Shown piece by piece: positions 31,727-43,029 of a stretch of 64,000 bases of DNA; position 1 is the stretch's first letter, and each line of letters starts with the position of its first letter. This stretch comes from Liopterus haemorrhoidalis. Lineage: Eukaryota > Arthropoda > Insecta > Coleoptera > Dytiscidae. The stretch lies in contig OZ020620.1 of NCBI GenBank assembly GCA_963971575.1, forward strand, positions 34,487,992 to 34,551,991. The letters are read 5' to 3'. The position numbers and the translations under genes are program-made. Below the pieces are notes generated by a model. It worked only from the letters and a program-made list of their open reading frames with translations. It did not search any database and was not told where the DNA came from.

Positions 31727-33605
31727 TAGTCCAGTAACCTAGTACATCATAAGTTGCATCGAGTGGGGGTAATTAGTTTCGTTTTTTTTTCTTGTATGGA
31801 TTGTGCCTGAGATTCAAAATCCAAGATTTCGACCTCGGCAGCCTTCCGGAACACTTTTGAATTTCGCAAAAACTACTAAATTTTCGCACTCTTTTCGGTT
31901 TCTGCCCATTTTGACCATAAAGGAGCACGTTTTCGACAAACACCATTCTATGCATTTTTAAACTAGATTAAATTTTCTACAATTTGAGACCAAAATGGGC
32001 TCGGTAGTTTTAATAGTTTCCGAGATACAGCTTTTCAAAGTTTGAAAAAATCTCCAAACTTGAAAATTGTATGCTTTATCATGCTCAGGGGCACTGTTTA
32101 TTTTTAGAAGTGAAAACTACTCCTTATTGTCAAAAATTATAAAATAACATTGCAAAACCTTATATTGCTGCCGAAAATACTGGTTATGTAGATTATTACG
32201 CTCCGAACCGTGCTATTCGAATGTTTTGAAAAAAAAATTATTGGTTTTTTAAACATAGCTCCTTCATTTTTAGTGATAGAAAGTTTTGTCAAAAACGATT
32301 TTGTAGGGCTTTTCAAGAGCTTTAAGACTGTGTAAATTAAATTCCTTAAGATCCCTTAGTTTTTAAATGGGGTGAGTTTGAAGGGCTCGAATAAGGTGGT
32401 GTTCGCTTGTAAATAGAGGTTTTAAACGGCTATATCTCGCCAAATATTCACTGTACAGAAAATATATGCACAGAGAAATTTAAGTCATTAAAAAAGCTAC
32501 AATTTAGTGCTCTATCATTTTTTTATCTCCAGTAATTTCGGAGATATTTTGAAGAAAAGGGTGAAAAATACGAAATCGCAAAAAATCGTTTTTTCTTTAA
32601 ACTCCAATTTTTCTAAAATTAGGCATTTTAAATTGGTCAAACTTCTTGGGTGTACTGAAAATATATATATGAAGAGAACCACAGAAGGGTGAGGATCAAT
32701 TATAATTTGGTAAAAAGTTGGTACCGACCTTATTTTGATCATAAGTCGCTTAATTTTTATACTAGAGACTTTTTTTTTTTTGTTTGAAAGGTCTAATCAA
32801 ATACTTTAAAAAAGATTCAATGAGTTTTCTTCGAAAAATGCAAATTTTTCCTGTTATTTGACTTTGAATCTTTCAAATTATGCATTTGGCGAAAAAAAGT
32901 TAACCATTAACATGCCGTATCTCGGTTCTTATTGGTCGTAAAAAAATAATAAAAAAAGGATTTTGTTTGTTTTTTTAAAAGCTACAATTTTGCTTTCTAC
33001 AGTTTTTTTGATAAAATGCATATTTTTCGAGTTATTCACAAAAAACTTTTTAAAAACATCGATTTTTTCGTCGAAAAACTGTTACACTCGTATTGTAGTT
33101 GAAAGTTACCATTATTTATAATAATTAATTCTTACACACATGCTATAGATACCATTACTTCTATTTATTAATGTTTACTTCACTGACTCATGTTAGACAG
33201 GTTGTTGAAGATATAAAGGCAATTGTATATGATGAAACATGAAAATTAGCATAAAATTTTCAAGTTTGGAGATTTTTTCAAATTTTGAAAAGCTGTATCT
33301 CAGAAACTATTGAAGCTACTGAACCCATTCTGGTCTTAAATTGTAGCAAATTTAATCTAGTTTAAAAATGCATTGAATAATGTTTGTCAAAAACGTGTTC
33401 CTTTATGGTCATAATGGTAAGAAACCGAAAAAAGTTCGAAAATTTAGTAGTTTTTGAGAAATTCAAAAGTGTTCCGGAGGGCTGCCGAGGTCGAAAACTT
33501 GGATTTTGCATCTCAGGCATATCCCATACAAGAAAAAAAGACGAAACTAACTACCCCCACTTGATGCAACTTTTGCCCCATAATCATGACAAGGTTACTG
33601 GACTA
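31727..33605. mobile_element. Foldback element, 1.9 kb, arms about 360 bp
   Basis: The left arm (31727-about 32080) is repeated in inverse orientation at about 33245-33605. Ends TAGTCCAGTAACCT match, with AGG on both outer sides (31724-31726, 33606-33608). Arms share gttgcatc, gaggtcgaaa, ttcgaaaatttagtagtttt and aaaatgcat. The centre is AT-rich and non-coding. No transposase, so superfamily unknown. Confidence 0.85.
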
Positions 33606-33675
33606 AGGTCCCTGTAAAACAATTTTGTCTTCCAAGCCCCCCTCCCAATACCAGTGCGCGTCTGTTTCGTACTCT

Positions 33676-34809
33676 TAGGCCGCGAACATACAGAAAGCTG
33701 GTAAATCAGCGCTGACAATCGGTACCGAAAACAAGTGTACTGGGTTACTGGTTGAGCACACGCTAAACGCTGATATTGCATGTGACAATGACAACTTATA
33801 TATTGATGTTTTTATTTATTTTTTCCTATCTATCGTACAATTTTTAATTATAACAGCCTAGCATAGAGAGAACGCTAGTTTTGAAAGTGTATAGATACTC
33901 TTTCGTATACTAGCAGACCCCTTGCCAACAACGTTGGCAAACTGGTAACGAATAAAAATCAAAATAAACAGGAAGCAATTATTAAAATTTGCATGATTCT
34001 GCGTATATTAACAAAACAAAAACGTTTCTTGATTATACCTAGGAAATCCTAAAAAGTTGCTTAATGCGTGTCGTTTGAAAATTAGTAACGCGCCGGATAC
34101 GGCCCGCAGGCCATATGCTGGACATCAATGGTATAGCTGTTTCGGATTATACCTAGGTAATCCTAAAATGCCGCTCAATGCGTGTCGTTTAAAAATTAGT
34201 ATCGGACCGGTCAGTCCGCGGGCGTAACATCAATTAACACATCATCCTTTCACTAGGTAACCAAACGTACTGATTTGAGAGCTCTGGTAAGTCAGCTTTG
34301 TCGAGGTACGTCGTTTCTCCACTCAATTCGTGGCCGCCCGCTTGCCGCAACACCCGCTGGCACCAAGGTACTTAGCGTTACGTACACACAGAAATTAGGG
34401 CTTTTATATATATAATTGGCTCAATTATATGTTGAAATAAGTGAAAATGGCAAGTTCTTATTCATTTTTGGATGAGTTGTTTCTAACAGAATCACTATAT
34501 TTAAAAATGGAACCAAAAAGACTAGGTATAAATGCAATAAACCAAGAGAGACGTAAATATGGGGAATACCACCACCTTTTTCCTTAATTAAAAGAAGATG
34601 ATGCAAGATCTTTTAAATATTTTTTTTGTTTCGGCGCTGACAAGCTGCTTAAACTGCTTAAAAGTTTCGGTAAGCGGGTAGCCGACACCGACCGGCGCCG
34701 ACCAGTACACAGCGTTTGCGGTTATATTTGAAAACATGGACAGATACTGCGGCAGATCAGCGCTTGTTGCCAGTAAAGCCGGTGCCGGCTTTCTGTATGT
34801 TCGCAGCCT
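33676..34809. mobile_element. Probable hAT-like element, 1.1 kb
   Basis: Inverted ends TAGGCCGCGAACATACAGAA (left) and AGGCTGCGAACATACAGAAA (right, reversed), with TACTCT directly outside both (33670-33675, 34810-34815). Subterminal cagcgctg motifs recur near both ends. The (C/T)AGGSC...AACAYACAG form of the end fits hAT. A 114-bp tandem duplication lies inside. No transposase frame. Confidence 0.68.
34028..34245. repeat. Tandem duplication, unit 114 bp
   Basis: gattatacctagg begins units at 34031 and 34145; both continue with aatcctaaaa and atgcgtgtcgttt. Confidence 0.7.
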
Positions 34810-34815
34810 TACTCT

Positions 34816-35590
34816 ATTACAATATTTACTTGGTAGTTAGAAAATAAACTATCTTGAAAGCATCTTTTAGTTAAAGTCTGTTAGCGATTAATGGGGCAGG
34901 TGATTCTCAACTCATTATATGTTTCCATACCAACTGTTTCCGGTGTAGGGGAACACCTTTCCATGTTCTATCCCTCGAATTCATCGCATACGTTCTACCA
35001 GTTATCAAGTTTTATAAACAAGTCTGCGAGGTGTTGTTAAAACTTTATATTAAAATTACAATTCTCTTTTTTATTTTTGTTTTGTTATTTATTTATAAAA
35101 GAGCAATTTTCGCGTGTTGACCGAGTTATAATGAGATGAAAAAAAGTTTTAAACTTTTGAAATTTTATTTAGAAATATGTGTGTGTGTGTCTTTGTCGAC
35201 CCCTTTATTGTCTATAAGATCTATAAGTTAAAATGTGGCCCTTCTGAGTTATAAAGAATCTAAAACAATGGCCCGGAAGGGTTTGTTTGAACACCTGAGT
35301 TCTATATGAACCGGGAAAATGTGGACAAAAGAATAACTCCGTCAGATATTTCATGATATTGTCAAGTTATAAACTTTGATGCTAGCGATACGCCGTAAGA
35401 GAATTCCGAAACTTTACCGGTTCAACTGAAAAGATTTCTAAACTGGGCATAGAAACTTAGCAAAAGAGAACACAATAAAGATGATAATACAAATATAAAG
35501 GATTTTGCTGTGTTACCCAAATAAATCACTGAATTTGTAAATCTATATACATTAATAAAATTGTCTTATAATCATCTGCAACTTTTATCT
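34816..35590. other. Intergenic, no gene seen
   Basis: No coding region or repeat recognised. Confidence 0.4.
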
Positions 35591-36013
35591 GTCTTTCTGA
35601 CTGACTTTCAGTATAAATACTTAGGAGTTGTACTAGTTTTAATATAAATACTTAGCAGTTGTACTAGATAGGAAGTTGAAATTTAAAGAGCACGTGCAAT
35701 ACGTAATTAAGAAAGTGGCAAAAAAAAATAGGCTTTTTCAGCAGAGTTTCTTATAGGTATAGTTTAAGTAGATACACTAGATTATTAATATATAATACAA
35801 TTATACTGCCACACTTTACATACTGTGTAACTGTCACTTTTATGTAATAAAACAGATAGAGATAAGTTACAGAAATGTCAAAATAAGGCCCTAAGAGTAA
35901 TATTAAAATGTGATAAATATGCAAGTATTATGTCTATGTTAAAGGCAAAGAACTGGCTGGATATTAGTAGTTATGTTGAATTTAAATTATTAACATTTAT
36001 TTATAAAATACTA

Positions 36014-37386
36014 GTAATAAACTCCTGCATCACTAACAGCTGTTTTCCTGACAAGCTTAAACTTGCCAAAGTTTTGCCACTTTTTAAGAAAGGAGATGTC
36101 GATAATGTTAATAATTATCGACCCATATCAATATTGCCAGTTTTTTCAATGATTTTTGAAAAGGTGTTGTACAAACAAATTGTGCAGTATTTTACAAGCA
36201 AAAATCTTTTCTCCAATAGTCAGTTTGGTTTTAGAAGTGATAAGAGCACTATAGATGCAGTTTTGGACTTTGTCGCGTATGTTTCGGGTGCATTAGAATC
36301 AGGGAAATACTGTCTTAGTGTTTTTCTTGATTTAAGCAAGGCCTTTGACTGCATATCTCATGATATTTTATTAACCAAACTATCTTTTTACGGTTTTGAC
36401 GACAAGAGCCATGCCATGCTTAAATCATACTTATCTAACCGGAAACAGTTTACCCAATTTAAAAGTAGCGTTTCTGAGTATCTTCCTTTACATTTTGGTA
36501 TTCCCCAAGGTTCAGTTCTCGGACCGCTACTATTCTTAATATATGTTAACGACTTGCCTCTCGCTATAACATCTAAATCAATTCTTTACGCTACGATACA
36601 ACATTACTAAATTGCAACCATGATCAAGATTCCCTTATTACGGAAAATGTTTCTCTGGTGAACAGTGCAAACTCTTGGTTGTCTAGCAATAAACTAATTT
36701 TAAATGCAGATAAAACTCAGACCTTGCTACTGAGCACCAGAAAACATGATTTTGCCAATCCCCCTTTCGTTAAATTTCTTGGTAACCACGTTGATCCTTA
36801 CCTTCGTTGGGATCAGCACGTGGATGTACTCAGTCGTAAACTGCGATCGACCGTGTATCTAGTAAGGAATCTGAAGCATGAAGTCAGCATAGATGTTGTC
36901 TTGAAAGCCTATTTCTCCCTCTTTCAGTCCCACCTAACCTATGGGTTAATAATCTGGGGACATTCACCTGCAGCCAAAAGAATTTTCAGCTTACAACGTA
37001 AAGTTGTAAGAATAATTGCCAGTGCTCCTTGTAGAGCGGATTGTCGAGATCTTTTTGTAAAGCTGAAAATAATGTCATTGCCTTCACTATTTATTTATTT
37101 GTGCTTATTCTTTGTACGCAAAAACTTACACAATTATATCACTTTTAGTGAAACGCACGAGCACAACACGCGTTGTAAAAATAATATTCGTGGTAAGTTT
37201 TTGCGCTTAAATAAATCCAGGAATTGTTCAAATTACTTTGCTGTGAAATTTTATAATCTTTTACCAGAGACTATTACTACACTACCACTAGACAAATTCA
37301 AACTTAAACTTAAACACTTATTTATAAATAACCCATTGTACACAATTGACGAATTTAACAACGTTAATTTTGATGAACTTTTATGA
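36014..37386 (+). pseudogene. Reverse transcriptase, frameshift in YADD motif
   Basis: LINE reverse transcriptase for target-primed reverse transcription. Motifs in order: LPLFKKGDVDNVNNYRPIS (fingers), SQFGFRSDKSTIDAV, LDLSKAFDCISHD (motif A with the first catalytic Asp), GIPQGSVLGPLLF (motif B), then motif C. At about 36590-36593 one G is missing from the YADD codons, so the frame shifts exactly at the catalytic Asp pair; the next frame continues NSANSWLSSNKLILNADKTQ to the stop at 37384-37386. The open frame beginning upstream at 35930 is a chimera: its first 27 or so residues belong to the outer LINE. Confidence 0.88.
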
Positions 37387-37470
37387 CTTTGTCTCTTAAT
37401 ATTGTATTGACTGACTGAAAGCAGTTCTTTGTATTTGTAATTTGGTCAATAAAACTATTATTATTATTAT
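36014..37470 (+). mobile_element. Inner LINE (Jockey/CR1-type), 5' truncated
   Basis: Inserted into the outer LINE with 5-bp target duplication TACTA (36009-36013, 37471-37475). It starts within the reverse-transcriptase domain and ends with aataaaact and an (ATT)n tail at 37455-37470. Excising it rejoins the outer reading frame (YKIL then KNMVPDY). Confidence 0.87.
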
Positions 37471-37879
37471 TACTAAAAAATATGGTACCTGATTATCTAA
37501 GAATTAGAATTAAACAAAATAAAGATGTACATGTGTACAACACAAGAAATAAGGAAGATTTTTCCACAACTTGTTTTAGAAAGGAAGCAACTAAGAGCAG
37601 TGTTTTTTTCTAAAGGTTTGACTTTATATAACCAACTTCCTAAGGAAATTAAAGATATTGAAAGATACAAATTATTTGAGTGTAAAATACGTGAACATCT
37701 TTTGAAAAAGTTGTTTTGTTAATTTTTAATACTTATTATATGTAGTTTATTTTAGTTTAAATGCTATTTTAATTTCTATTTTTGTATTTTTGATTGGCCA
37801 CTGTGTTATTAAATAAAGATATTATAATTATAATTCAGTCTGTCTGTCTGTCTGTACGTCCGTCCGTCCAATTTTGTCT

Positions 37880-38669
37880 TGCAGTTCAGCAACATCCCTA
37901 AGTTCTCCATTATATACTTTGGCCTTTAAATATCCCCAATAAAAAAAAAATCATTGGGTGCCAAATCCGGAGATCTCGCTGGCCAATTCATCGACCCTCC
38001 TCTTCCAATTCAGCTATTTGGGAAAGTTCTATGTAAATATTCTTTAACTATTTTAGAATAATGGACTTGTGCGCCATCATGTTGAAACCAAACTTGTCCA
38101 TTAATATTCAGTTTTCGCAACGCAGGTAATATTTGGTTTTGCAAAAGGACTAGATATTTTGCGGCATTAAGGTTAGCATCAATAAAAAATATAATATTGG
38201 TTCCTATTATCCCTGCCCAAACATTTAATTTTTGCGGCCTTTGAGTTCGGGAGGAATGAAACAAATGTAAATTTTCTCGACTCCAGTACCTAAAATTTTG
38301 TCTGTGCACTTCACCATTTAGAGTAAACGTTGCTTCGTCAGTAAATAAAATTCTTTGAAGCATTGTTGGGTCGGAATTAATTTTTTCAAACATTTCAAAA
38401 CAAAAATCCATACCTACTGCTGCGTCCGTTTCTAACAATTCTAGATGATTTTGAAATTTGTATGATCGAAACTTTTCTTTTTTTAAGAAGTTAAAAACAG
38501 ATCCAATACTGACACCAACGGTTTGTGCAATTGATCTTAAAGTATTATGATTGTTTTCTTCCACTTGTAATAATATTTCCAACTGCTTCTCTTCTGTAAG
38601 CACGTGGGATGTTGTTCTTTTTAGGGTTTTGTAGGTATGACCAAAAAACCCTTATACCGTCATTTTGTC

Positions 38670-38703
<34 letters not shown>

Positions 38704-39850
38704 TCGGTAAAAATTGTAGCCAAACGGCTAAACCTAGCGAGTTGAAATTTGGCATGCTTATACAACTCTTTGACCCGCACATAGGAAAAATACTAAAACA
38801 TCTAAAAAACATATCGCCCTAAACATATAAACAAATATGTGCTCATCGAAAAAAAAAATATTTTTTTATAATTCTGAGTAGGGTATCAAATGAAAGCCCT
38901 TGGTACGTGGATTAACGATCAAATTTTTATTTTTGCAAAATAAATTATTTTGAAGCGATTTTTGCCAAAATTGTGCAAAAAATTTTTTGTCCCACACCTT
39001 GTAGCCCAGATGGTTTAAACTAAAAATCTGAAAAAATTCTAAGTAATGTACATTGGTGTGAACCGGAATAGTACAACAGGAATTTTTGATCAGATTATGT
39101 TTTTGGAGAAAAACGCATTTTTTGTGATTTTTGGCTAATAATGTACACAAGTTATAGCTTTGCAACACGCCACACTGCAACGTGTGTGCTGGTGTAGTGG
39201 TATTAGTCGTTGATTTTTCAACCAAGTAACCCGATCCGAAAGGGATCGAACCCTGTGAGAGGGAGAGACTATATTATTTTTTGTTTTTTTTTTTTAAATT
39301 TTTATATTGTTCAAACTATTTTTTCAAAATTCTAGTTATATTTTGGCAAATGTTGCATTTAATTTTTAAAAGCGTAAATTTAATAACCAGTGGAAATTGT
39401 TTAAATTATAATTTAATTCTGTTTCAATGTACACGAAATCAGAGGGACGGAACTTATAACAACCAATGGAAGCCATAGGCGCAATTTTTAATGAACCTTG
39501 CTATATAAAAAAAAAAAAATACTGCACATATTTAGAAACTTAAATAATGGTATTAGGCGTTCGAATTAAAATTAACAAAAAAAATATTTAAATATAAAAT
39601 TTGTTTTCGCATCCAAAATAATCATCATTCACTTACTAAATACCTGGAAAACCCTGAAATGTGTGAAAATTCACACTTCACATAAATTTTTTTTATTATG
39701 TTTTGACTTAAGACATCCTTCGCGATGAAATTTATTAACTAGTCTTGAAATTGTAGAGGGATTTGGTATTGGCCGATCTGGATAAGTTGCACTAAATACA
39801 TCAGAAACTTCTCTTCAACTCATTTGGGAGTTATACCAAATTACCATCAT
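37880..39850 (-). pseudogene. Diverged DD41D-type transposase
   Basis: N-terminal piece (39850-39690) reads YPDRPIPNPSTISRLVNKFH and REGCLKSKHNK, a DNA-binding helix-turn-helix region. After the R2 insertion come LTEEKQLEILLQVEENNHN, TVGVSIGSVFNFLKK, ILFTDEATFTLNGEVHRQNF (first Asp), WFQHDGAQVHYSK (second Asp), an in-frame TGA at 38010-38012, and WPARSPDLAPNDFF (third Asp). Counting the stop as one residue, 41 residues separate the second and third Asp. A second break follows at the A-run near 37940. It differs strongly from the 5520/26835 pair, so it is another lineage. Confidence 0.85.
38622..39690 (+). mobile_element. R2 family copy 3, inserted in a transposase gene
   Basis: TAGGGTTTTGTAGGTATGAC at 38622-38641, (GTCT)n at 38669-38700, the tRNA-like segment at about 39185-39260 (A-box-like tggtgtagtggtattagtc, B-box-like gggatcgaaccctg), the inverted motif near 39640-39655 and the palindrome GTGTGAAAATTCACAC at 39661-39676. 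Both junctions lie in T-rich sequence, consistent with the T-T insertion preference of Helentrons. Confidence 0.82.
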
Positions 39851-39860
39851 TATTTTTTCT

Positions 39861-40160
39861 TCATCTTGTATATATGTATGTATACATGTTGATTAATTTT
39901 TAAATCAGCAATGAGCAAAAGTATACACACTAATTGTCTATGTTGCAAATGAAAATGAACACGATTTATATTGCTGTCAAAAACTGTATCCATGGTATTG
40001 ACATAGTATATGTTGCATTAAAAAATAAATTCACTGTATTATTGACGTAACAGCAAAATCTTATATAACAAAAATAGTTTATAATAAGAAAACATTTTAT
40101 TTCTATGCGTTTTTGCATTTGGATGAATATTTGGAGACTTACGTGGAAGCAGCAGAGTAT
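39861..40160. other. Intergenic, no gene seen
   Basis: No feature recognised. Confidence 0.35.
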
Positions 40161-40164
40161 ACTC

Positions 40165-40725
40165 CTAATTTTACATACCTTGCCCGTATGTCTCTACCTC
40201 ATTCCAACTATCAATGCCCAGTACACTCCTACCTCATTCCACATAATTTGTCCGTGTGTCTCTACATCATTACAACTATCAATGCCCAGTAGACTCATAC
40301 CTCATTCTACATAACTTGCCCATGTGTCTTTACCTCATTCCAACTATCAATGCTCAGTAGACTCCTACCTCATTCCACAGAACTTGCCCGTGTGTCTCTA
40401 CATCATTCCAACTATCAGCACGCAGTACTCTCCAACTTCATTCCGCCCAAAACATTTCTATCTCATTCCACATATATTACCGAGGGGTGTCCTTGCCTAA
40501 TTCCAACTATCAGCAACCAATACATTTCTACTCCATTCCATATATCTTGCCGAGGGGTGTGCCTACCTAATTCCAACTATCAGTTCCCAGTACATTTCTA
40601 CCTCATTCTACATATCTTGCCGGTGTGTCTCTATCTCATTCCAACTATCATCGCCCGGTACACTCCTAGCGCATTCCACGTATCTTGCCGAGGGGTGTCC
40701 CTATCTCGTTCCGACTATGTTTGCG
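40165..40725. repeat. Minisatellite, unit 68 bp, about eight copies
   Basis: attccaactatcaatgccca-like motifs recur at about 40203, 40271, 40340, 40408, 40503, 40572, 40640 and 40709. Seven of the steps are 67-69 bp; the step 40408 to 40503 is longer by about 27 bp. Units alternate ctcattccacataacttgcc-like sequence. The repeat keeps a reading frame open for stretches, but nothing indicates a protein. Confidence 0.88.
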
Positions 40726-40735
40726 CGTCGTTCAT

Positions 40736-41190
40736 TAGTTTGTTTAGTAAACAGGACGGTGTTTATGAAAGTAATGTTTGTTTCATTTCGGGCGAAGGTT
40801 TCAGTTTATGATTATTATGAATACGGTGGTGCATTTGAGCGAACAAAATTATTTAATTACATACTGTGTAGAAATTAAAATAATGAACGCTAGAATGACC
40901 TTTGTTTACATTTAAATTATGTTATGAATTATTTAAACTTTATATATTTAGTGAGTTTTGTTGCAGTTTTGAGCTGCCATGCATAATAATACGAAAATTT
41001 CATGACAAAAATTATCAGTTTTGTATATTTTTAAAATGTATAAATACACAATATGTCGGAAAAATAATGGAAATTTATAAATTAAAAAACAAAAACTACT
41101 AACGCCATCTATTGAAACAATATATAATTTGAAAGTTGTATATCTCCTACAAAACTAGACCACTATCACTGGAATCGCTCAACAGATTGC
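40736..41190. other. Intergenic, no gene seen
   Basis: AT-rich; no coding region or repeat recognised. Confidence 0.4.
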
Positions 41191-41193
41191 CAA

Positions 41194-41504
41194 GTTGAAG
41201 ATTGCCTTTTATATTTCGAGATTTGAGATCGGAAGCAATTATTTATCAACAAAAGTGGCTGTATTGTTTTTCAAAATATTCTCCATAAAGATCAATACAC
41301 TTTTGCATGCGTTTGAACCAATTTTCGAAGCACTTTTTCCACTCCGATTGAGGCATTTTCCACTCCGATTGTCAAATTATGTGGGATCCAACGCAAAAAA
41401 TCTTTTTGGCGGCCAAATGTTCATGTAATAGTGAATGTATGCTGGTCCCACTAATGCCCAAGGATACCTCAATCTCACGATAAGTCACATCTTGCAGTAT
41501 CAGT
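41194..41504 (-). mobile_element. Mariner deletion derivative, copy A (partial)
   Basis: C-terminal and part of the N-terminal coding sequence of a mariner of the 44220 family (gcatgcgtttgaaccaattt, gtgggatccaacgc). They are joined at the same internal deletion as copies B, C and D (catttggccg...cacataatttgac next to the FENWFKRMQKC coding region). Truncated where the mellifera-like mariner begins. Confidence 0.75.
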
Positions 41505-41548
41505 GTATTTTTACAAAATGTGGCTTTTAATACTTCTCAACATAATCC

Positions 41549-42672
41549 TTACGAATAATAACACTTGTCCCAACGATGAACTAGTTTTTTTATACCTGAT
41601 GCTAAGAAATCTTTGTCTTGTTGTTTGAGCCAGTTTACTACAAATTCTTGGACTTCCTCGTTGTCGCTGAACTTTTTTCCACGTAATGCTTCTTTGAGTG
41701 GACCAAACAAATGAAAATCAGAGGGAGCCAAATCTGGACTGTAGGGAGGATGAGGTTTTATCTCCCAACCCATTTTTTCAAAAGTTTCTTGGGTCAACTT
41801 GGCGGTATGACGGCGATCATTGTCGTGGAGCAATATCACGCATTTTCTTTGAGATCCGCGATGTTTTTCTCTAATAGCTGGCTTTACTTTGTTCATCAGC
41901 ATGTCTGAGTAGTAAGCACTGTTTATTGTACGCTGATCTTCCAAATAATCACAAAAGACGACACCTCGGGCATCCCAAAAGACGGTCAACATGACTTTTC
42001 CCGCTGATACTTGCGTTCTGAATTTCTTTCGGCAGGTGAACTGGTATGCTTCCATTCCATGCTTTGTCTTTTGGATTCTGGTTGAAAATGGTGAACCTAA
42101 GTTTCATCACATGTTAAAATCTTGTTTAGAAAAGGGTGACCCTTTTCTAAACAAGGGTCACCCTTTCATAGGGAATATATAATCCTAGGGAATCATAATC
42201 CTATGAAAGGGAAACTTTCCCTTTCATAGGTTTCTTTCAAGCCTGCACACACTTTGAGTCTTGTTTCCTTGTGTTGTTGCGTTAACTATTTCGGGACCCA
42301 CCTTGCACTTGTTTTGCTGTAAATGAGCTTGTCAATGATAAGGTGATGAAATGTGCCAACACTTACTGTAACTTTTTTTGCTATATCTTCAACAGTAATA
42401 CGTCGGTCTTCACGAAAAATGTCGTCAATGCGGTTTCAAGCGAAGAAGTTGACACTTCAACTGACCGGCTAGGACGTTGCTCGTCAGTCACTGAGGTTCG
42501 ACCATTTTTGAACTGTTCTACCCATTTAAAAATTTCCGCAATTCATACGACTTTCCCCATACTGTAAAATCATTCGAGAAAAATTTTAGCCGATTTTTCA
42601 CCTTCAGAAAGCCAAAATTGGATCACTGAACGTTGTTCAACTAATGTGGAAACTTCAAGCGGACATGCCATC
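41549..42672 (-). pseudogene. DD34D mariner transposase, decayed
   Basis: Start at the ATG near 42672 (MACPLEVSTLVEQRSVIQFW), then KWVEQFKNGRTSVTDEQRP (linker), a frame change, ITVEDIAKKV-like sequence, and TCDET followed by TAG in place of the usual Trp codon (first Asp). After another shift, 42055-41549 is open: QVSAGKVMLTVFWDARGVV, ILLHDNDRRHTAKLTQETF (second Asp) and PPYSPDLAPSDFHLFGPLK (third Asp), with 34 residues between the last two. Ends HRWDKCYYS. A hairpin-rich expansion at 42121-42232 adds extra sequence before TCDET. Confidence 0.85.
42121..42232. repeat. Palindromic expansion within mariner
   Basis: Contains tagaaaagggtgaccctttt followed by its near reverse complement, and ctatgaaagggaaactttcc with its own reverse complement. 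On the coding strand the 21-bp part encoding KGDPCLE/KGHPFLN is a tandem duplicate. Likely slippage or hairpin-driven expansion. Confidence 0.7.
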
Positions 42673-42790
42673 GTTAAATGCAATTTTGAGATTATATAAA
42701 CAAAACAACAATTATCCGTCAGGTGTTCTCAGCTCATCCCAGTGATGCCAACTTAAAGTCATGAAAGTACCAAACTCCTCCTACAATCCG

Positions 42791-42967
42791 TTTTTTACCG
42801 ACCGTCAACATATATAAGGGAGGTATTGTGATCATACCGATTTTGACATTTCGAGATTTCGATGGATCTCCACGAATTGAGATCTCTAAATAACGTTTTG
42901 ACTATTTTTAGCATGATGTCTGTCGGTCTGTCTATCCGTCCGTCTGTGTCTGTCTGTCTGTCTGTCC

Positions 42968-43029
<62 letters not shown>

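Larger units (their letters stand above)
35600..37835 (+). mobile_element. Outer LINE tail, interrupted by a second LINE
   Basis: The outer LINE covers 35600-36013 and 37471-37835. It encodes the end of a reverse-transcriptase ORF: KYLAVVLDRKLKFKEHVQYV, LQKCQNKALRVILKC and SMLKAKNWLDISSY, then, after the inserted LINE, MVPDYLRIRIKQNKDVHVYN and LTLYNQLPKEIKDIERYK to the TAA at 37720-37722. The 3' end is AT-rich with ttataattataatt repeats. A 29-bp tandem duplication (tataaatacttag) lies near 35615-35665. The copy is 5' truncated. Confidence 0.8.
37863..39860 (-). mobile_element. DD41D-type element relic, split by an R2 copy
   Basis: Minus-strand transposase sequence lies on both sides of the R2 element at 38622-39690: the N-terminal part at about 39690-39850, the rest at 38621-37863. 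Its low-coordinate end is cut by a (TCTG)n tract at 37839-37868. No terminal repeats recognised, so the full extent is unknown. Confidence 0.78.
41510..42781 (-). mobile_element. Second mariner type, near complete
   Basis: Coding region of a different mariner subfamily from the others here. The right end GGAGGAGTTTGGTACTTTCA (reversed) is followed by TA at 42782-42783; the left end is not resolved. The R1 copy at 42791 begins almost immediately beyond the right end. Confidence 0.7.

Noticed and set aside
40105..40811. Protein-coding gene from the long frames over the 68-bp repeat
   Set aside because: The period is not a multiple of three, so the frames change from unit to unit; no conserved protein pattern.
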